Part shown: piece by piece, positions 1 through 6,168 of the stretch
How positions within the stretch are numbered: the stretch's first letter is position 1
Layout: each line of letters begins with the position of its first letter
From: an uncultured Halieaceae bacterium
GTDB taxonomy: Bacteria; Pseudomonadota; Gammaproteobacteria; Pseudomonadales; Halieaceae
DNA length: 7,186 bases
Direction of reading: 5' to 3'
Assembly: GCA_913063005.1 (NCBI GenBank)
Contig: CAJXZI010000099.1
Location: forward strand, 1 to 7,186
Made by a program: the position numbers and the translations under genes
Notes under the pieces: model-generated
What the model was told of the DNA's origin: nothing
Database searches by the model: none
Seen by the model: only the letters and a program-made list of their open reading frames with translations

Positions 1-1
1 C

Positions 2-250
2 AGCCGCTTAGCTGTAAGCGGAGGTTGTAGCGAGGTAGACGTTGACGCATCCAGCGGCGGGGCCATCGACGAACGGGACCTCGAAGCTGAGGTGGTGACC
101 GTTGATGCCTCGAGCGGCGCGAATATCGATGTGTTTGCCTCGATTGATTTTCAAGGCGATGCGTCGAGCGGCGCAAATGTCGATGTCTTCGGGGCACCGC
201 AAGCGTTTGACTCAGACACCTCGTCGGGTGCGCGAATCGCTCGAAAATAG
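2..250 (+). CDS. GIN/DUF2807-type repeat protein, C-terminal fragment
   Basis: This is the last 82 residues of a gene whose 5' part lies left of the window; the frame is open from base 2 to the TAG at 248-250. It carries four spaced copies of a D-[AT]-S-S-G turn (DASSGGAID, DASSGANID, DASSGANVD, DTSSGARIA) at 44, 104, 158 and 215, a period of 18-20 residues. Such regular Asp/Ser/Gly turns are typical of the beta-helical GIN domain (DUF2807, 'putative auto-transporter adhesin head'), which is usually exported to the periplasm or cell surface. The signal peptide, if any, is out of view. The next gene on the same strand begins 60 nt later and pspBC follow, so an envelope-stress role is inferred from context; GIN and related toastrack domains are known to occur with PspC proteins. 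The family call rests on repeat pattern and neighbours; the exact function is unknown. Confidence 0.75.
   Translation, partial: SRLAVSGGCSEVDVDASSGGAIDERDLEAEVVTVDASSGANIDVFASIDFQGDASSGANVDVFGAPQAFDSDTSSGARIARK
104..190 (+). repeat. 54-nt-period tandem coding repeat in the GIN gene
   Basis: Two 33-nt stretches beginning at 104 and 158 match at about 28 of 33 positions and both encode a DASSGAN[IV]DVF unit. The more diverged units at 44 and 215 keep only the amino-acid pattern. This is internal duplication of a beta-helix rung, not a mobile or CRISPR repeat. Confidence 0.7.
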
Positions 251-273
251 CCGAGCAGGCTTTCTTGTGCTTA

Positions 274-303
274 TTGACAGAATTTACTGAGATAGCAGGT
301 AAT
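274..303 (+). promoter_or_regulatory. possible sigma70-type promoter before the 3-TM gene
   Basis: A perfect TTGACA sits at 274-279. With an 18-nt spacer the best -10 is GGTAAT at 298-303, which lacks the conserved second-position A. Transcription would start almost at the ATG at 311, so this is a weak candidate. It could serve as an internal promoter separating the GIN gene from the 3-TM/pspBC part. The -35 match alone could be chance. Confidence 0.22.
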
Positions 304-310
304 CATTCGG

Positions 311-727
311 ATGGAAGGTATGGAGAATATGGAAGGAATCATGGCGATCGGCGTGGGATACGTGTTTATGCTGACACCGGCGATCATTGTGTTTTTGGTG
401 TTGCGCGCCCAACAAAATTCATTAGAAAAGCGATTGGATGCGCTGGTGCAGATGTCGCGGATCTCGGGTGATGTTGTGGGTGCGGATGAGATTAGTCAGT
501 CACTGATCGTCCGCGAAAACAAAGATCGATTGCGTCGCTGGGGCGTAATTTTTCTGACCACAGCAGTGGGCGGGGGCGCCGCAGGCGCCTTTTCGGGGAC
601 CGAGCCCCTGTTATTGGCTTCAGTTGTTTTGGGTGCGTTAGGTTTGGGAATGTTATTGGCAGAGTATGTTACTGCTAATAGCCGCCAACATGAGCCAGAT
701 GCAGCAGCAAGCCAAGTCGCATCCTGA
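311..727 (+). CDS. small three-helix inner-membrane protein, unknown function
   Basis: A 138-residue protein with three likely membrane helices: about residues 11-31 (AIGVGYVFMLTPAIIVFLVL), 77-95 (Gly/Ala-rich) and 99-117. A charged, mostly polar stretch (32-76, with LEKRLDALVQM and VRENKDRLRRW) lies between helices 1 and 2, probably cytoplasmic, and a short Ala/Gln-rich polar tail follows helix 3. I cannot assign a family firmly; it resembles small DUF6249-like membrane proteins often seen near Psp genes, but that is an impression. The start is uncertain: ATGs occur at 311, 320, 329 and 341. The one at 329 has GGAAGG about 10 nt upstream, so the protein may begin at residue 7. It lies 60 nt after the GIN gene and 32 nt before pspB on the same strand, suggesting one operon and a role in the same membrane-stress process. 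Confidence 0.7.
   Translation: MEGMENMEGIMAIGVGYVFMLTPAIIVFLVLRAQQNSLEKRLDALVQMSRISGDVVGADEISQSLIVRENKDRLRRWGVIFLTTAVGGGAAGAFSGTEPLLLASVVLGALGLGMLLAEYVTANSRQHEPDAAASQVAS
573..593 (+). other. terminator-like hairpin inside the 3-TM gene
   Basis: GGCGCC (575-580), a 3-nt loop GCA, GGCGCC (584-589), then TTTT (590-593). Two G-U pairs can extend the stem outwards. In RNA this would be a GC-rich stem followed by a short U run, as in an intrinsic terminator, but the U run is short and the site lies in codons for a Gly/Ala-rich helix. It may simply reflect that composition, or may partly attenuate transcription into pspBC. Confidence 0.3.
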
Positions 728-759
728 AAGCCTTGTTTTTTTAGACCCTGGAGAAGTAA

Positions 760-1005
760 GTGAATTTTTTTGAGTTTATGTTTGTCCCAATGATCGTGTT
801 CCTCACTGTCGTTGTACCGATCTGGATAACACTGCATTACCGCAGCCTCAATAACTCAAGCCGCGCACTCAGTGATGAGGATCGTGAGGCGCTTGAGGAA
901 ATGCTCGAAACCGTTGATCGCATGACGGATCGCATTGTTAATCTTGAAGCCATACTGGACGCCGATCGTCCAAATTGGCGAAACCAAAAGGAAGGTGACC
1001 GATGA
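760..1005 (+). CDS. pspB: phage shock protein B (PspB)
   Basis: An 81-residue protein close to the usual PspB length (about 74 in E. coli). It has one N-terminal membrane helix (about 5-25) ending in the family's PIWITLHY segment (20-27), then an acidic amphipathic helix likely to form a coiled coil (about 36-66), then the diagnostic C-terminal motif LEAILDADRPNWR (62-74). In the known Psp system PspB is a small inner-membrane protein that works with PspC to sense envelope stress and to recruit PspA and relieve its inhibition of PspF. The start is GTG at 760, chosen because GGAG (750-753) lies 6 nt upstream and the reading begins just before the helix. Its stop overlaps the pspC start in ATGA (1002-1005), which implies translational coupling. 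No pspA precedes it, unlike the enterobacterial pspABC order. Confidence 0.93.
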   Translation: MNFFEFMFVPMIVFLTVVVPIWITLHYRSLNNSSRALSDEDREALEEMLETVDRMTDRIVNLEAILDADRPNWRNQKEGDR

Positions 1006-1469
1006 GTCGTAGAAATCGCAACCAATATCAGAGCTTTAATCAAGGGCGCAGAAATGGCTGGGGTATAGGGCTGTATCGGCATCCCTCAGATGGTTGGTTT
1101 GGGGGAGTTTGTGCTGGGCTTGCCGACTACTGGGAAGTGCCCACTTGGGTAACCCGGTTGTCTGCTTTTGCTTTGTTCCTATTCACTGGGTCCGTCGTGT
1201 TTTGGTTCTATGTCGCCGCGTGGATTTTGATCACTAAGCGGCCCTCGCGCTGGAGTGACGATGTATACGAAGGTGAGGTCGTTCGTGAATATGACGAAGA
1301 TAAGCAAACCTATCGCAAGCGTGCAGCCTTTCGCTATTCAGAAGCGCCTGGGACACGCATGAATAGGGCGCGCGACCGTGTGCGTGACGCTGAGCGCCGC
1401 ATCGCAGCGATGGAGCGCTACGTCACCTCGAGTCGCTACGATTTAGACGGAGAGTTTTCAAAGCTTTAA
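1002..1469 (+). CDS. pspC: phage shock protein C (PspC)
   Basis: A 155-residue protein with a PspC domain at about 23-81: GLYRHPSDGWFGGVCAGLADYW (the family's hallmark G-V-C-A-G-[LI]-A block at 35-41), V-P-x-x-V-T-R and a long hydrophobic stretch (about 52-78) ending at ITKRP. The basic N-terminus (SRRNRNQ) is probably cytoplasmic. The tail after the membrane segment is acidic (82-100), then a helical region rich in Arg and Ala (about 118-143, RDAERRIAAMERYVTS) as found in many longer proteobacterial PspC proteins; E. coli PspC is shorter, about 119. PspC partners PspB at the inner membrane in the response to secretin mislocalisation and loss of membrane integrity. The ATG at 1002 has the Shine-Dalgarno AAGGAAGGTG at 988-997 and overlaps the pspB stop. 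The TAA at 1467-1469 lies in a TTAA shared with the convergent amidohydrolase. Confidence 0.94.
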   Translation: MSRRNRNQYQSFNQGRRNGWGIGLYRHPSDGWFGGVCAGLADYWEVPTWVTRLSAFALFLFTGSVVFWFYVAAWILITKRPSRWSDDVYEGEVVREYDEDKQTYRKRAAFRYSEAPGTRMNRARDRVRDAERRIAAMERYVTSSRYDLDGEFSKL

Positions 1470-2968
1470 CGGGCCGCGGGCGCTAACAAGTGTTTACCTG
1501 GATAGCGCCCCTCGACCTGTACGCCATTAGCCACAACGGGTCGGCCGCTTACAAGAACGTGATGGATGCCGAGTGAGGTTTTGTACGGGTCGCCATATTC
1601 CGCCTGAGGTGCGATCTCGTCAGCATCGAAAATCACAATGTCTGCATCAGCACCGACTTGAATTCGGCCCTTTTTGGAGAAATCATCAGACGCCAACGCG
1701 AGCCACTGTGCGGGTAAAAGCGTTATGCGGCGTAGGCCTTCGATAAGCGGCATGACCTCAAGTTCCCGAACATAACGTCCAAGGAAATGGGCATAGGTAC
1801 CTGCGATATTAGGGTTTGTTTTGACTTCGATGTCAAAGGCGGGGAGGGCGTCGGTTGACACCATCATTCCAGGCCATGCAAGCGCCTTGAGTAACCATTC
1901 TTCTTTGACGTAGTGGTGATTAATTGAGCTCGTCGGATAATCACGCTGATAGCGAAGGAACCGTTCCTCATCCAGCCATTCCCCCGTTGGGACCCATTGC
2001 ACGTCCTCGTAATCGATATCGAATATCGCCCGCCAGTCACGATTAACAAAGACATCTGCGGCAATCGACGTTCCGCCGGCAAGATAGGACAGGGTTTCCG
2101 TGGTGATTCGCGCGCCGCGTGCGTTAGCAGCATCTATTTTCGCTAACCACTCCTCAATACCACCCATCGCCGAATGCGTGATGTGACAGATCATGGTTGC
2201 CACGCCGTGTGCCTCAGCCAGGGCGATCACTTCGTCAAGACCCGTCGGATCACCGGGCATACCGCGGCGAACATGGACATAGACCGGTTTGTCGTACTCG
2301 GCCGCTGTGGCAAAAATCATACTGAGCTCACTTTCGCTTACAGCTTCGGTCATGTAATCCAAAAGTACGCCAATACCGAGGCCGCCTAGGTCAAGTCCAT
2401 TGCGCAAGTGTGTACGCATCTCTTCGACTTGAGCTGGCGTAGCTTGCTTGCGCCACGTATCGCCGCCCATGGTAATGAACCCTGTTTCGTCGAAAAAGTA
2501 GCTTTGAGACGAGCCTTCCATGACCAGCCCCCGAATGGCGAAGTGCCCGACCGATGATCCATAGTGCAATTGAGCACCGCCACGATATTGGTAACCATAG
2601 CTCGTGGGTGGGTAGGAGCCAGCCTCGAGATCAAGCTGAGTTGTGATACCGTCTAAAACACTTAAGTGCTCTCCAAATCGCGTTGGTGTGTGCGAATGAA
2701 TGTCGATAAAGCCGGGCGCTACAACTAGCCCTTTTGCATCGATGATGTTTTTACCTTTGATGGCATCGTCGGAAATGCGGGCAATACGGCCCTTACGGAT
2801 GCCCACATTCGTCACACGATCGGTGCGCGTCTCGGGGTCCATGACCCGACCGCCAATAATCACCGTATCGTAGAGCTCAGAGGTATAATTTTTTGCGTGT
2901 GCTATCGCTGAGAAAAGTAGCCCACACATTACAATGGCTGATATCAGCGTATTTAATTGTCTTCGCAT
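1466..2968 (-). CDS. exported amidohydrolase, D-aminoacylase (N-acyl-D-amino-acid deacylase) type
   Basis: A 500-residue metal-dependent hydrolase. Residues 1-25 form a Sec signal peptide (MRRQLN, hydrophobic core, then AHA before KNYT), placing the enzyme in the periplasm or outside. The N-terminal sandwich strand has DTVIIGGRVMDPET (34-47), followed by the metal motif VVAPGFIDIHSH (His91, His93). Further expected ligands are Glu115 in DLEAG, His232 (VYVHVR), His262 (ICHITHS) and Asp373 (VSTDALP); the C-terminal strands include GADADIVIFD (439-448). This order and spacing match the D-aminoacylase branch, which hydrolyses N-acyl-D-amino acids, but the substrate cannot be read from sequence. 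The frame is open up to 3127, but I choose the ATG at 2968: it gives the signal peptide, has AGAGG just upstream, and avoids overlap with the divergent gene. Its gene end is convergent with pspC. Confidence 0.88.
   Translation of the reverse strand: MRRQLNTLISAIVMCGLLFSAIAHAKNYTSELYDTVIIGGRVMDPETRTDRVTNVGIRKGRIARISDDAIKGKNIIDAKGLVVAPGFIDIHSHTPTRFGEHLSVLDGITTQLDLEAGSYPPTSYGYQYRGGAQLHYGSSVGHFAIRGLVMEGSSQSYFFDETGFITMGGDTWRKQATPAQVEEMRTHLRNGLDLGGLGIGVLLDYMTEAVSESELSMIFATAAEYDKPVYVHVRRGMPGDPTGLDEVIALAEAHGVATMICHITHSAMGGIEEWLAKIDAANARGARITTETLSYLAGGTSIAADVFVNRDWRAIFDIDYEDVQWVPTGEWLDEERFLRYQRDYPTSSINHHYVKEEWLLKALAWPGMMVSTDALPAFDIEVKTNPNIAGTYAHFLGRYVRELEVMPLIEGLRRITLLPAQWLALASDDFSKKGRIQVGADADIVIFDADEIAPQAEYGDPYKTSLGIHHVLVSGRPVVANGVQVEGRYPGKHLLAPAAR
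1478..1510. other. 8-bp GC-rich inverted repeat just past pspC
   Basis: GGGCGCTA (1478-1485) and TAGCGCCC (1503-1510) are perfect complements around a 17-nt loop, 8 nt after the pspC stop and inside the last codons of the amidohydrolase. Neither side has a T run, so it is not a canonical intrinsic terminator on either strand. It may be a weak or Rho-assisted terminator, or mRNA-end stabilising structure, for a convergent gene pair with no intergenic space. Confidence 0.4.
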
Positions 2969-3121
2969 GATGCCTCTGGTTTGTTGTCTTTGATTGGATG
3001 CCCTTAAAGGTAGCGGCCCGCAAAGGCTGCCCTTACGGATAGGCACTGTTAGATCATCATTTTTATAGTTTGGCTGAGTCGATGATAGTGACTCACCGTT
3101 TATTTGTCTCGGAGTAGTTGT
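2969..3121. promoter_or_regulatory. divergent intergenic control region
   Basis: These 153 bp separate the amidohydrolase from the alpha/beta hydrolase and must hold the promoters of both unless either is read from elsewhere. A TATAAA on the minus strand (plus 3062-3067) and a TATAGT on the plus strand (3064-3069) overlap and are the best -10 candidates, but neither has a convincing -35. The minus-strand leader would then be about 85-90 nt long. No riboswitch that I recognise is present. Confidence 0.45.
3075..3095. promoter_or_regulatory. possible operator: TGAGTC-N9-GACTCA
   Basis: A perfect 6-bp-arm inverted repeat (TGAGTC 3075-3080, GACTCA 3090-3095) lies between the divergent genes. It falls over the expected -35 of a minus-strand promoter using TATAAA at 3062-3067 and just downstream of a plus-strand TATAGT at 3064-3069. 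A dimeric regulator bound here could affect both genes. The protein is unknown and arms this short can occur by chance. Confidence 0.35.
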
Positions 3122-3958
3122 TTGCAAACTCTTTCCCTACATTCGGATTCCGCTCAGACGTCGGAGCACCTAGTCTTCTTGCACGCTAATGGGTTTCCAC
3201 CTGGTACCTACGCTTCGCTTCTCAATGAGCTGGTGCCGCTTGGACGGATCAGTACGCTCGAGCATAGGCCTTTGTGGCAAGCCAAGGCGCCAAAATTCCT
3301 AGATTGGGAGGTGTACGCTGAGGATGCGATAGCAACACTTCGAAAACAGGCAGACAGGCCTGTCTGGCTGGTTGGGCACTCCATGGGTGGCGCGATTAGC
3401 TTGCTTATCGCGCACAAGGCTCCTGAGCTGGTAAAGGGGATAGTCGCTCTCGACCCTGTAACGATTAACTCCCCGTTCCTGGCCTGGTCCCGATTGGCGT
3501 TCCGGTTGTGGCCCAACAAACCACGGATGATTCAGGGCGCATTGGGGCGTCCACATCACTTTGAGAGTCATCAAACGGCATTTGAGTTTTACCGGGGCAA
3601 GCGCGCCTTTGCGGGTATTGCTGATAAAGAGTTAATGGACTACGTCACGGCTGCGCATGCACCCTCAGATCAGGGCGTAACGCTACGATTCTCGGGTGAG
3701 TGGGAAGCCTGTGTTTATCGTTCTCCGCCAAGTCTCTGGTCAAAGTTGCGAAAATTGACAGTGCCGGTGCATATATTGGGTGGGAAATCATCGTATGTCA
3801 TCACCCCAGCTGTAGCCGAGCGGTTGAGAGGCTATTCAAATCTTCAGATCGAAATGATGGATGCGGGGCATCTACTTCCCATGGAAAAACCACTCGAAAC
3901 TGCCGCTTTCGTCACGCGGGTCATCGGAATGTCATCATGCACCGATCAAGCGTCATAA
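3122..3958 (+). CDS. alpha/beta hydrolase fold protein
   Basis: A 278-residue protein, typical length for a single-domain alpha/beta hydrolase. It shows the oxyanion-loop motif LHANGFP (His21-Gly24 region), the nucleophile elbow GHSMGG (Ser87) and the C-terminal catalytic His250 in AGHLLPMEKP. A cap region lies roughly at 115-190. No signal peptide or membrane helix is seen, so it is probably cytoplasmic. The usual acid after the strand PVHILGGKSS is replaced by Ser (223/224); Asp111 in ALDPV, after the preceding strand, could act instead. Substrate is not predictable: esterase, lipase and C-C hydrolases share this pattern. I place the start at TTG 3122, because GGAG (3111-3114) lies 7 nt upstream; the frame is also open from TTG 3104 but that has no ribosome site. 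It ends 58 nt before ppk on the same strand. Confidence 0.85.
   Translation: MQTLSLHSDSAQTSEHLVFLHANGFPPGTYASLLNELVPLGRISTLEHRPLWQAKAPKFLDWEVYAEDAIATLRKQADRPVWLVGHSMGGAISLLIAHKAPELVKGIVALDPVTINSPFLAWSRLAFRLWPNKPRMIQGALGRPHHFESHQTAFEFYRGKRAFAGIADKELMDYVTAAHAPSDQGVTLRFSGEWEACVYRSPPSLWSKLRKLTVPVHILGGKSSYVITPAVAERLRGYSNLQIEMMDAGHLLPMEKPLETAAFVTRVIGMSSCTDQAS
3347..3370. repeat. 24-bp near-perfect palindrome in the hydrolase gene
   Basis: The core CAGACAGG/CCTGTCTG (3351-3366) is a perfect 16-bp palindrome with no spacer. Adding 4 bp on each side gives 24 bp with only one mismatched pair. It codes for the segment just before the GHSMGG elbow. It could be a protein-binding site, form a hairpin in mRNA, or be coincidental. 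Confidence 0.5.
3918..3935 (+). promoter_or_regulatory. degenerate Pho-box-like direct repeat upstream of ppk
   Basis: GGGTCAT (3918-3924), 4-nt spacer CGGA, ATGTCAT (3929-3935). Compared with the PhoB box (CTGTCAT, 4-nt spacer, CTGTCAT), 11 of 14 repeat positions match and the 11-nt periodicity is exact. A CATAAT at 3954-3959 could be the -10, but it lies 18 nt past the box where about 10 is usual. The site is inside the end of the hydrolase gene, 81 nt before the ppk ATG. Pho control of ppk is known in several Gammaproteobacteria; here it is an inference. Confidence 0.28.
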
Positions 3959-4016
3959 TTCTCTTGTAGTATCGAATTACTTTGCGGTGGATAGAGACGA
4001 ATAACTGGGTGCTACC

Positions 4017-6167
4017 ATGAATAACCCCATAGATGGACGACTTGCCGATCTCGATGAGCGATTGTTCATGCCTCGGGAGCTTAGCTGGCTTTCGTTCAAC
4101 GCGCGGGTACTGCAGGAAGCGGAAAACCAAACGGTGCCCGTTATCCAGCGATTGCGTTATCTCGGCATCTTCTCAAGCAACTTGGACGAGTTCTTTCGGG
4201 TGCGCGTGGCTGAGATTCGCCGCCTTATCGTAGTGTCTACGGGCGGAAAGCGTCAGCGGGCAAAAGATCTACTAGAAACAATCCAGCAGCGCATTGGTGA
4301 ACTACAGCGAGAGTTTGACCGCATTCAAGTCGGCGTGATGGCCGAGCTTAGGCGGCGTCACATCTACATCGTTGACGAAAAAGAACTGACGAAAGCGCAA
4401 ATTGCATTCGTCGAAGATTATTTCGAGTCTAAAGTACTGCCAACTCTGGAGCCGATATTACTTAGCGATGATGTGGCGATCCCCGCACTTGCCGACGAGT
4501 CGCTGTACCTCGCGGTCAATATGAAGACAGCTCAAGGCGTCCAATATGCGGTCATGGAAGTTCCTTCGGACGTGCTGGGCCGCTTTGTCGCGATCCCCAG
4601 AGGGAAGGACGCTAGGGGTAAAGTTTATATTCTCCTTGATGACATTATCCGTGCTTGTCTGCCGCGCGTATTCCGTGGTGTCTTTGATATTCAGTTCGCA
4701 GATGCCTATTGCTTTAAGTTTTCCCGTGACGCTGAAATTGAAATAGAGGCGTCTATCAATGAGAGTCTTATTGAGAAAATGGCTTCGAGCCTTAAGCAGC
4801 GTCGCAAAGCCGATGCTGTGCGCTTCGTATACGATAGCGCCATGCCCGAACCGTTGCTCGAGTATTTGCGCAAGCGATTAGGTTTTGGTCGATACGACAG
4901 CCTTATTCCAGGTGGTCGGTACCACAATTCTAAGGATTACATCAGCTTCCCGAATGAGGGCCCAAAGTACCTCGAGTTCAAGCCTCTCGCGCCGGTGCGG
5001 ATACCTGAACTCGATGCGAGCAGTAATATATTCAACGAGCTGCGCAAGCGGGATTACCTACTGTATTACCCGTATCACCCATTCGATTACGTGGTGGATG
5101 TGCTAAAAACCGCGGCGATTGACCCGTCCGTTACATCGATTCGCATCTGTCTTTACCGAGTGGCGAGTAACTCGCAGATCGTTGATGCCTTGATCAACGC
5201 GCAATATAACGGCAAGCGGGTGCGCGTAGTGGTGGAACTCGCGGCGCGATTCGATGAGCAGGCAAATATCGCGTGGTCGGAGCGCCTTACTGAGGCGGGT
5301 ATTGAGGTGATCTTTGGTATTCCGGGATTAAAAGTGCACAGCAAGCTTTTTCTCATCGAGCGCATGGAAGAGGGAAAGTTAGTGCGCTATAGCCATGTTG
5401 GAACGGGGAACTTCAACGAAAAGACCGCGAGGCTTTACACGGACTTCACCCTGCTGACAGCAGACCCGGTGATTGGCGAGGACATCAGTCAGGTTTTTGA
5501 TTTTCTCAAATACAATTACCGAAGACCGGATTATCGGCAACTCTTGGTATCACCGCATACCTCTCGCGACGGGCTGATTGCGCTCATCGATGCTGAGATC
5601 GAGAACGCGCGGAGTGGATTCAGAGCGCAATTGTTTTTCAAGTGTAACAACTTAGTTGATCGTCAACTTACCCTCAAGCTCTACGAAGCAAGTCAAGCCG
5701 GTGTTGAAATCAAACTCATCATTAGAGGTATGTGCTCTCTACTACCGGGCGTCACGGGCATCTCTGAAAATATTCATGCGATAAGCATCATTGATCGATA
5801 CCTAGAGCACCCCAGAGTTTACGTCGCTTACAATCGCGGCAAGCCAAAGTATTACATGGGGTCAGCCGACCTAATGACCCGCAATATCGATTATCGTGTC
5901 GAGGTGCTATGTCCGGTTCATGACCTCAATGCACAGAAAATACTTCAGGATGTGCTCGATCAACAATGGAACGACAACGCAAAAGCAAGGGTAATTGACG
6001 CAAGCCAGACGAACCAGATGGTGTCATCCGGGGGCAAGGCTACCTCCGTACGGTCGCAGGAGAGCATTCATCGCTATTTCGAGACCGGCAAGCTACCGAG
6101 GATGCCGCAGTCAAATATCCGTAAACCGGCTATGCGCCGTAAAAAAGGACATCAGAAAAAGAAGTAA
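4017..6167 (+). CDS. ppk1: polyphosphate kinase PPK1
   Basis: A 716-residue enzyme, slightly longer than E. coli PPK (688). It reversibly transfers the ATP gamma-phosphate to inorganic polyphosphate, usually at the membrane face or in the cytosol. The four domains can be followed: N-terminal (about 18-121, starting PRELSWLSFNARVL and containing SSNLDEFFRVRVAE), head (about 125-325), and C1 and C2 catalytic domains (about 326-510 and 511-690). The autophosphorylated histidine is His441 in LKVHSKLFLI (E. coli His435), and the second conserved histidine is His598 in DRYLEHPRVY (E. coli His592). Metal and phosphate arginines are Arg381 (LYRVA) and Arg411 (ARFDE), and the adenine-stacking Tyr is in RLYTDFTLLTADP (474). 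All key residues are present, so it should be active. The last 14 residues are very basic (MRRKKGHQKKK). ATG 4017 has only a weak GGGTG site; ATG 4068 would cut at the family motif, so is less likely. No ppx is in view. Confidence 0.98.
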   Translation: MNNPIDGRLADLDERLFMPRELSWLSFNARVLQEAENQTVPVIQRLRYLGIFSSNLDEFFRVRVAEIRRLIVVSTGGKRQRAKDLLETIQQRIGELQREFDRIQVGVMAELRRRHIYIVDEKELTKAQIAFVEDYFESKVLPTLEPILLSDDVAIPALADESLYLAVNMKTAQGVQYAVMEVPSDVLGRFVAIPRGKDARGKVYILLDDIIRACLPRVFRGVFDIQFADAYCFKFSRDAEIEIEASINESLIEKMASSLKQRRKADAVRFVYDSAMPEPLLEYLRKRLGFGRYDSLIPGGRYHNSKDYISFPNEGPKYLEFKPLAPVRIPELDASSNIFNELRKRDYLLYYPYHPFDYVVDVLKTAAIDPSVTSIRICLYRVASNSQIVDALINAQYNGKRVRVVVELAARFDEQANIAWSERLTEAGIEVIFGIPGLKVHSKLFLIERMEEGKLVRYSHVGTGNFNEKTARLYTDFTLLTADPVIGEDISQVFDFLKYNYRRPDYRQLLVSPHTSRDGLIALIDAEIENARSGFRAQLFFKCNNLVDRQLTLKLYEASQAGVEIKLIIRGMCSLLPGVTGISENIHAISIIDRYLEHPRVYVAYNRGKPKYYMGSADLMTRNIDYRVEVLCPVHDLNAQKILQDVLDQQWNDNAKARVIDASQTNQMVSSGGKATSVRSQESIHRYFETGKLPRMPQSNIRKPAMRRKKGHQKKK

Positions 6168-6168
6168 A

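Noticed and set aside
8..202. Minus-strand open frame over the GIN repeats
   Set aside because: It mirrors the repeat codons of the plus-strand gene, lacks a ribosome site and has no recognisable protein character.
44..220. CRISPR-like or tandem DNA repeat array
   Set aside because: Units are in frame, diverged, and encode a regular DASSG protein turn; there are no unique spacers.
496..1082. Minus-strand open frames under the 3-TM, pspB and pspC genes
   Set aside because: The plus-strand genes have family motifs and ribosome sites; the reverse frames have Ser/Arg-rich, shadow-like composition.
2790..3040. Repeated 12-mer GCCCTTACGGAT at 2789-2800 and 3029-3040
   Set aside because: Only two short copies, one inside IRKG codons; no flanking symmetry or mobile-element feature, so probably chance.
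2969..3127. N-terminal extension of the amidohydrolase to an upstream ATG at 3127
   Set aside because: It would overlap the start and ribosome site of the divergent hydrolase and bury a clean signal peptide that begins at the ATG at 2968 with its own AGAGG.
3208..3574. Minus-strand frames inside the alpha/beta hydrolase
   Set aside because: They lie entirely opposite codons for the catalytic motifs and have no start signals or family features.
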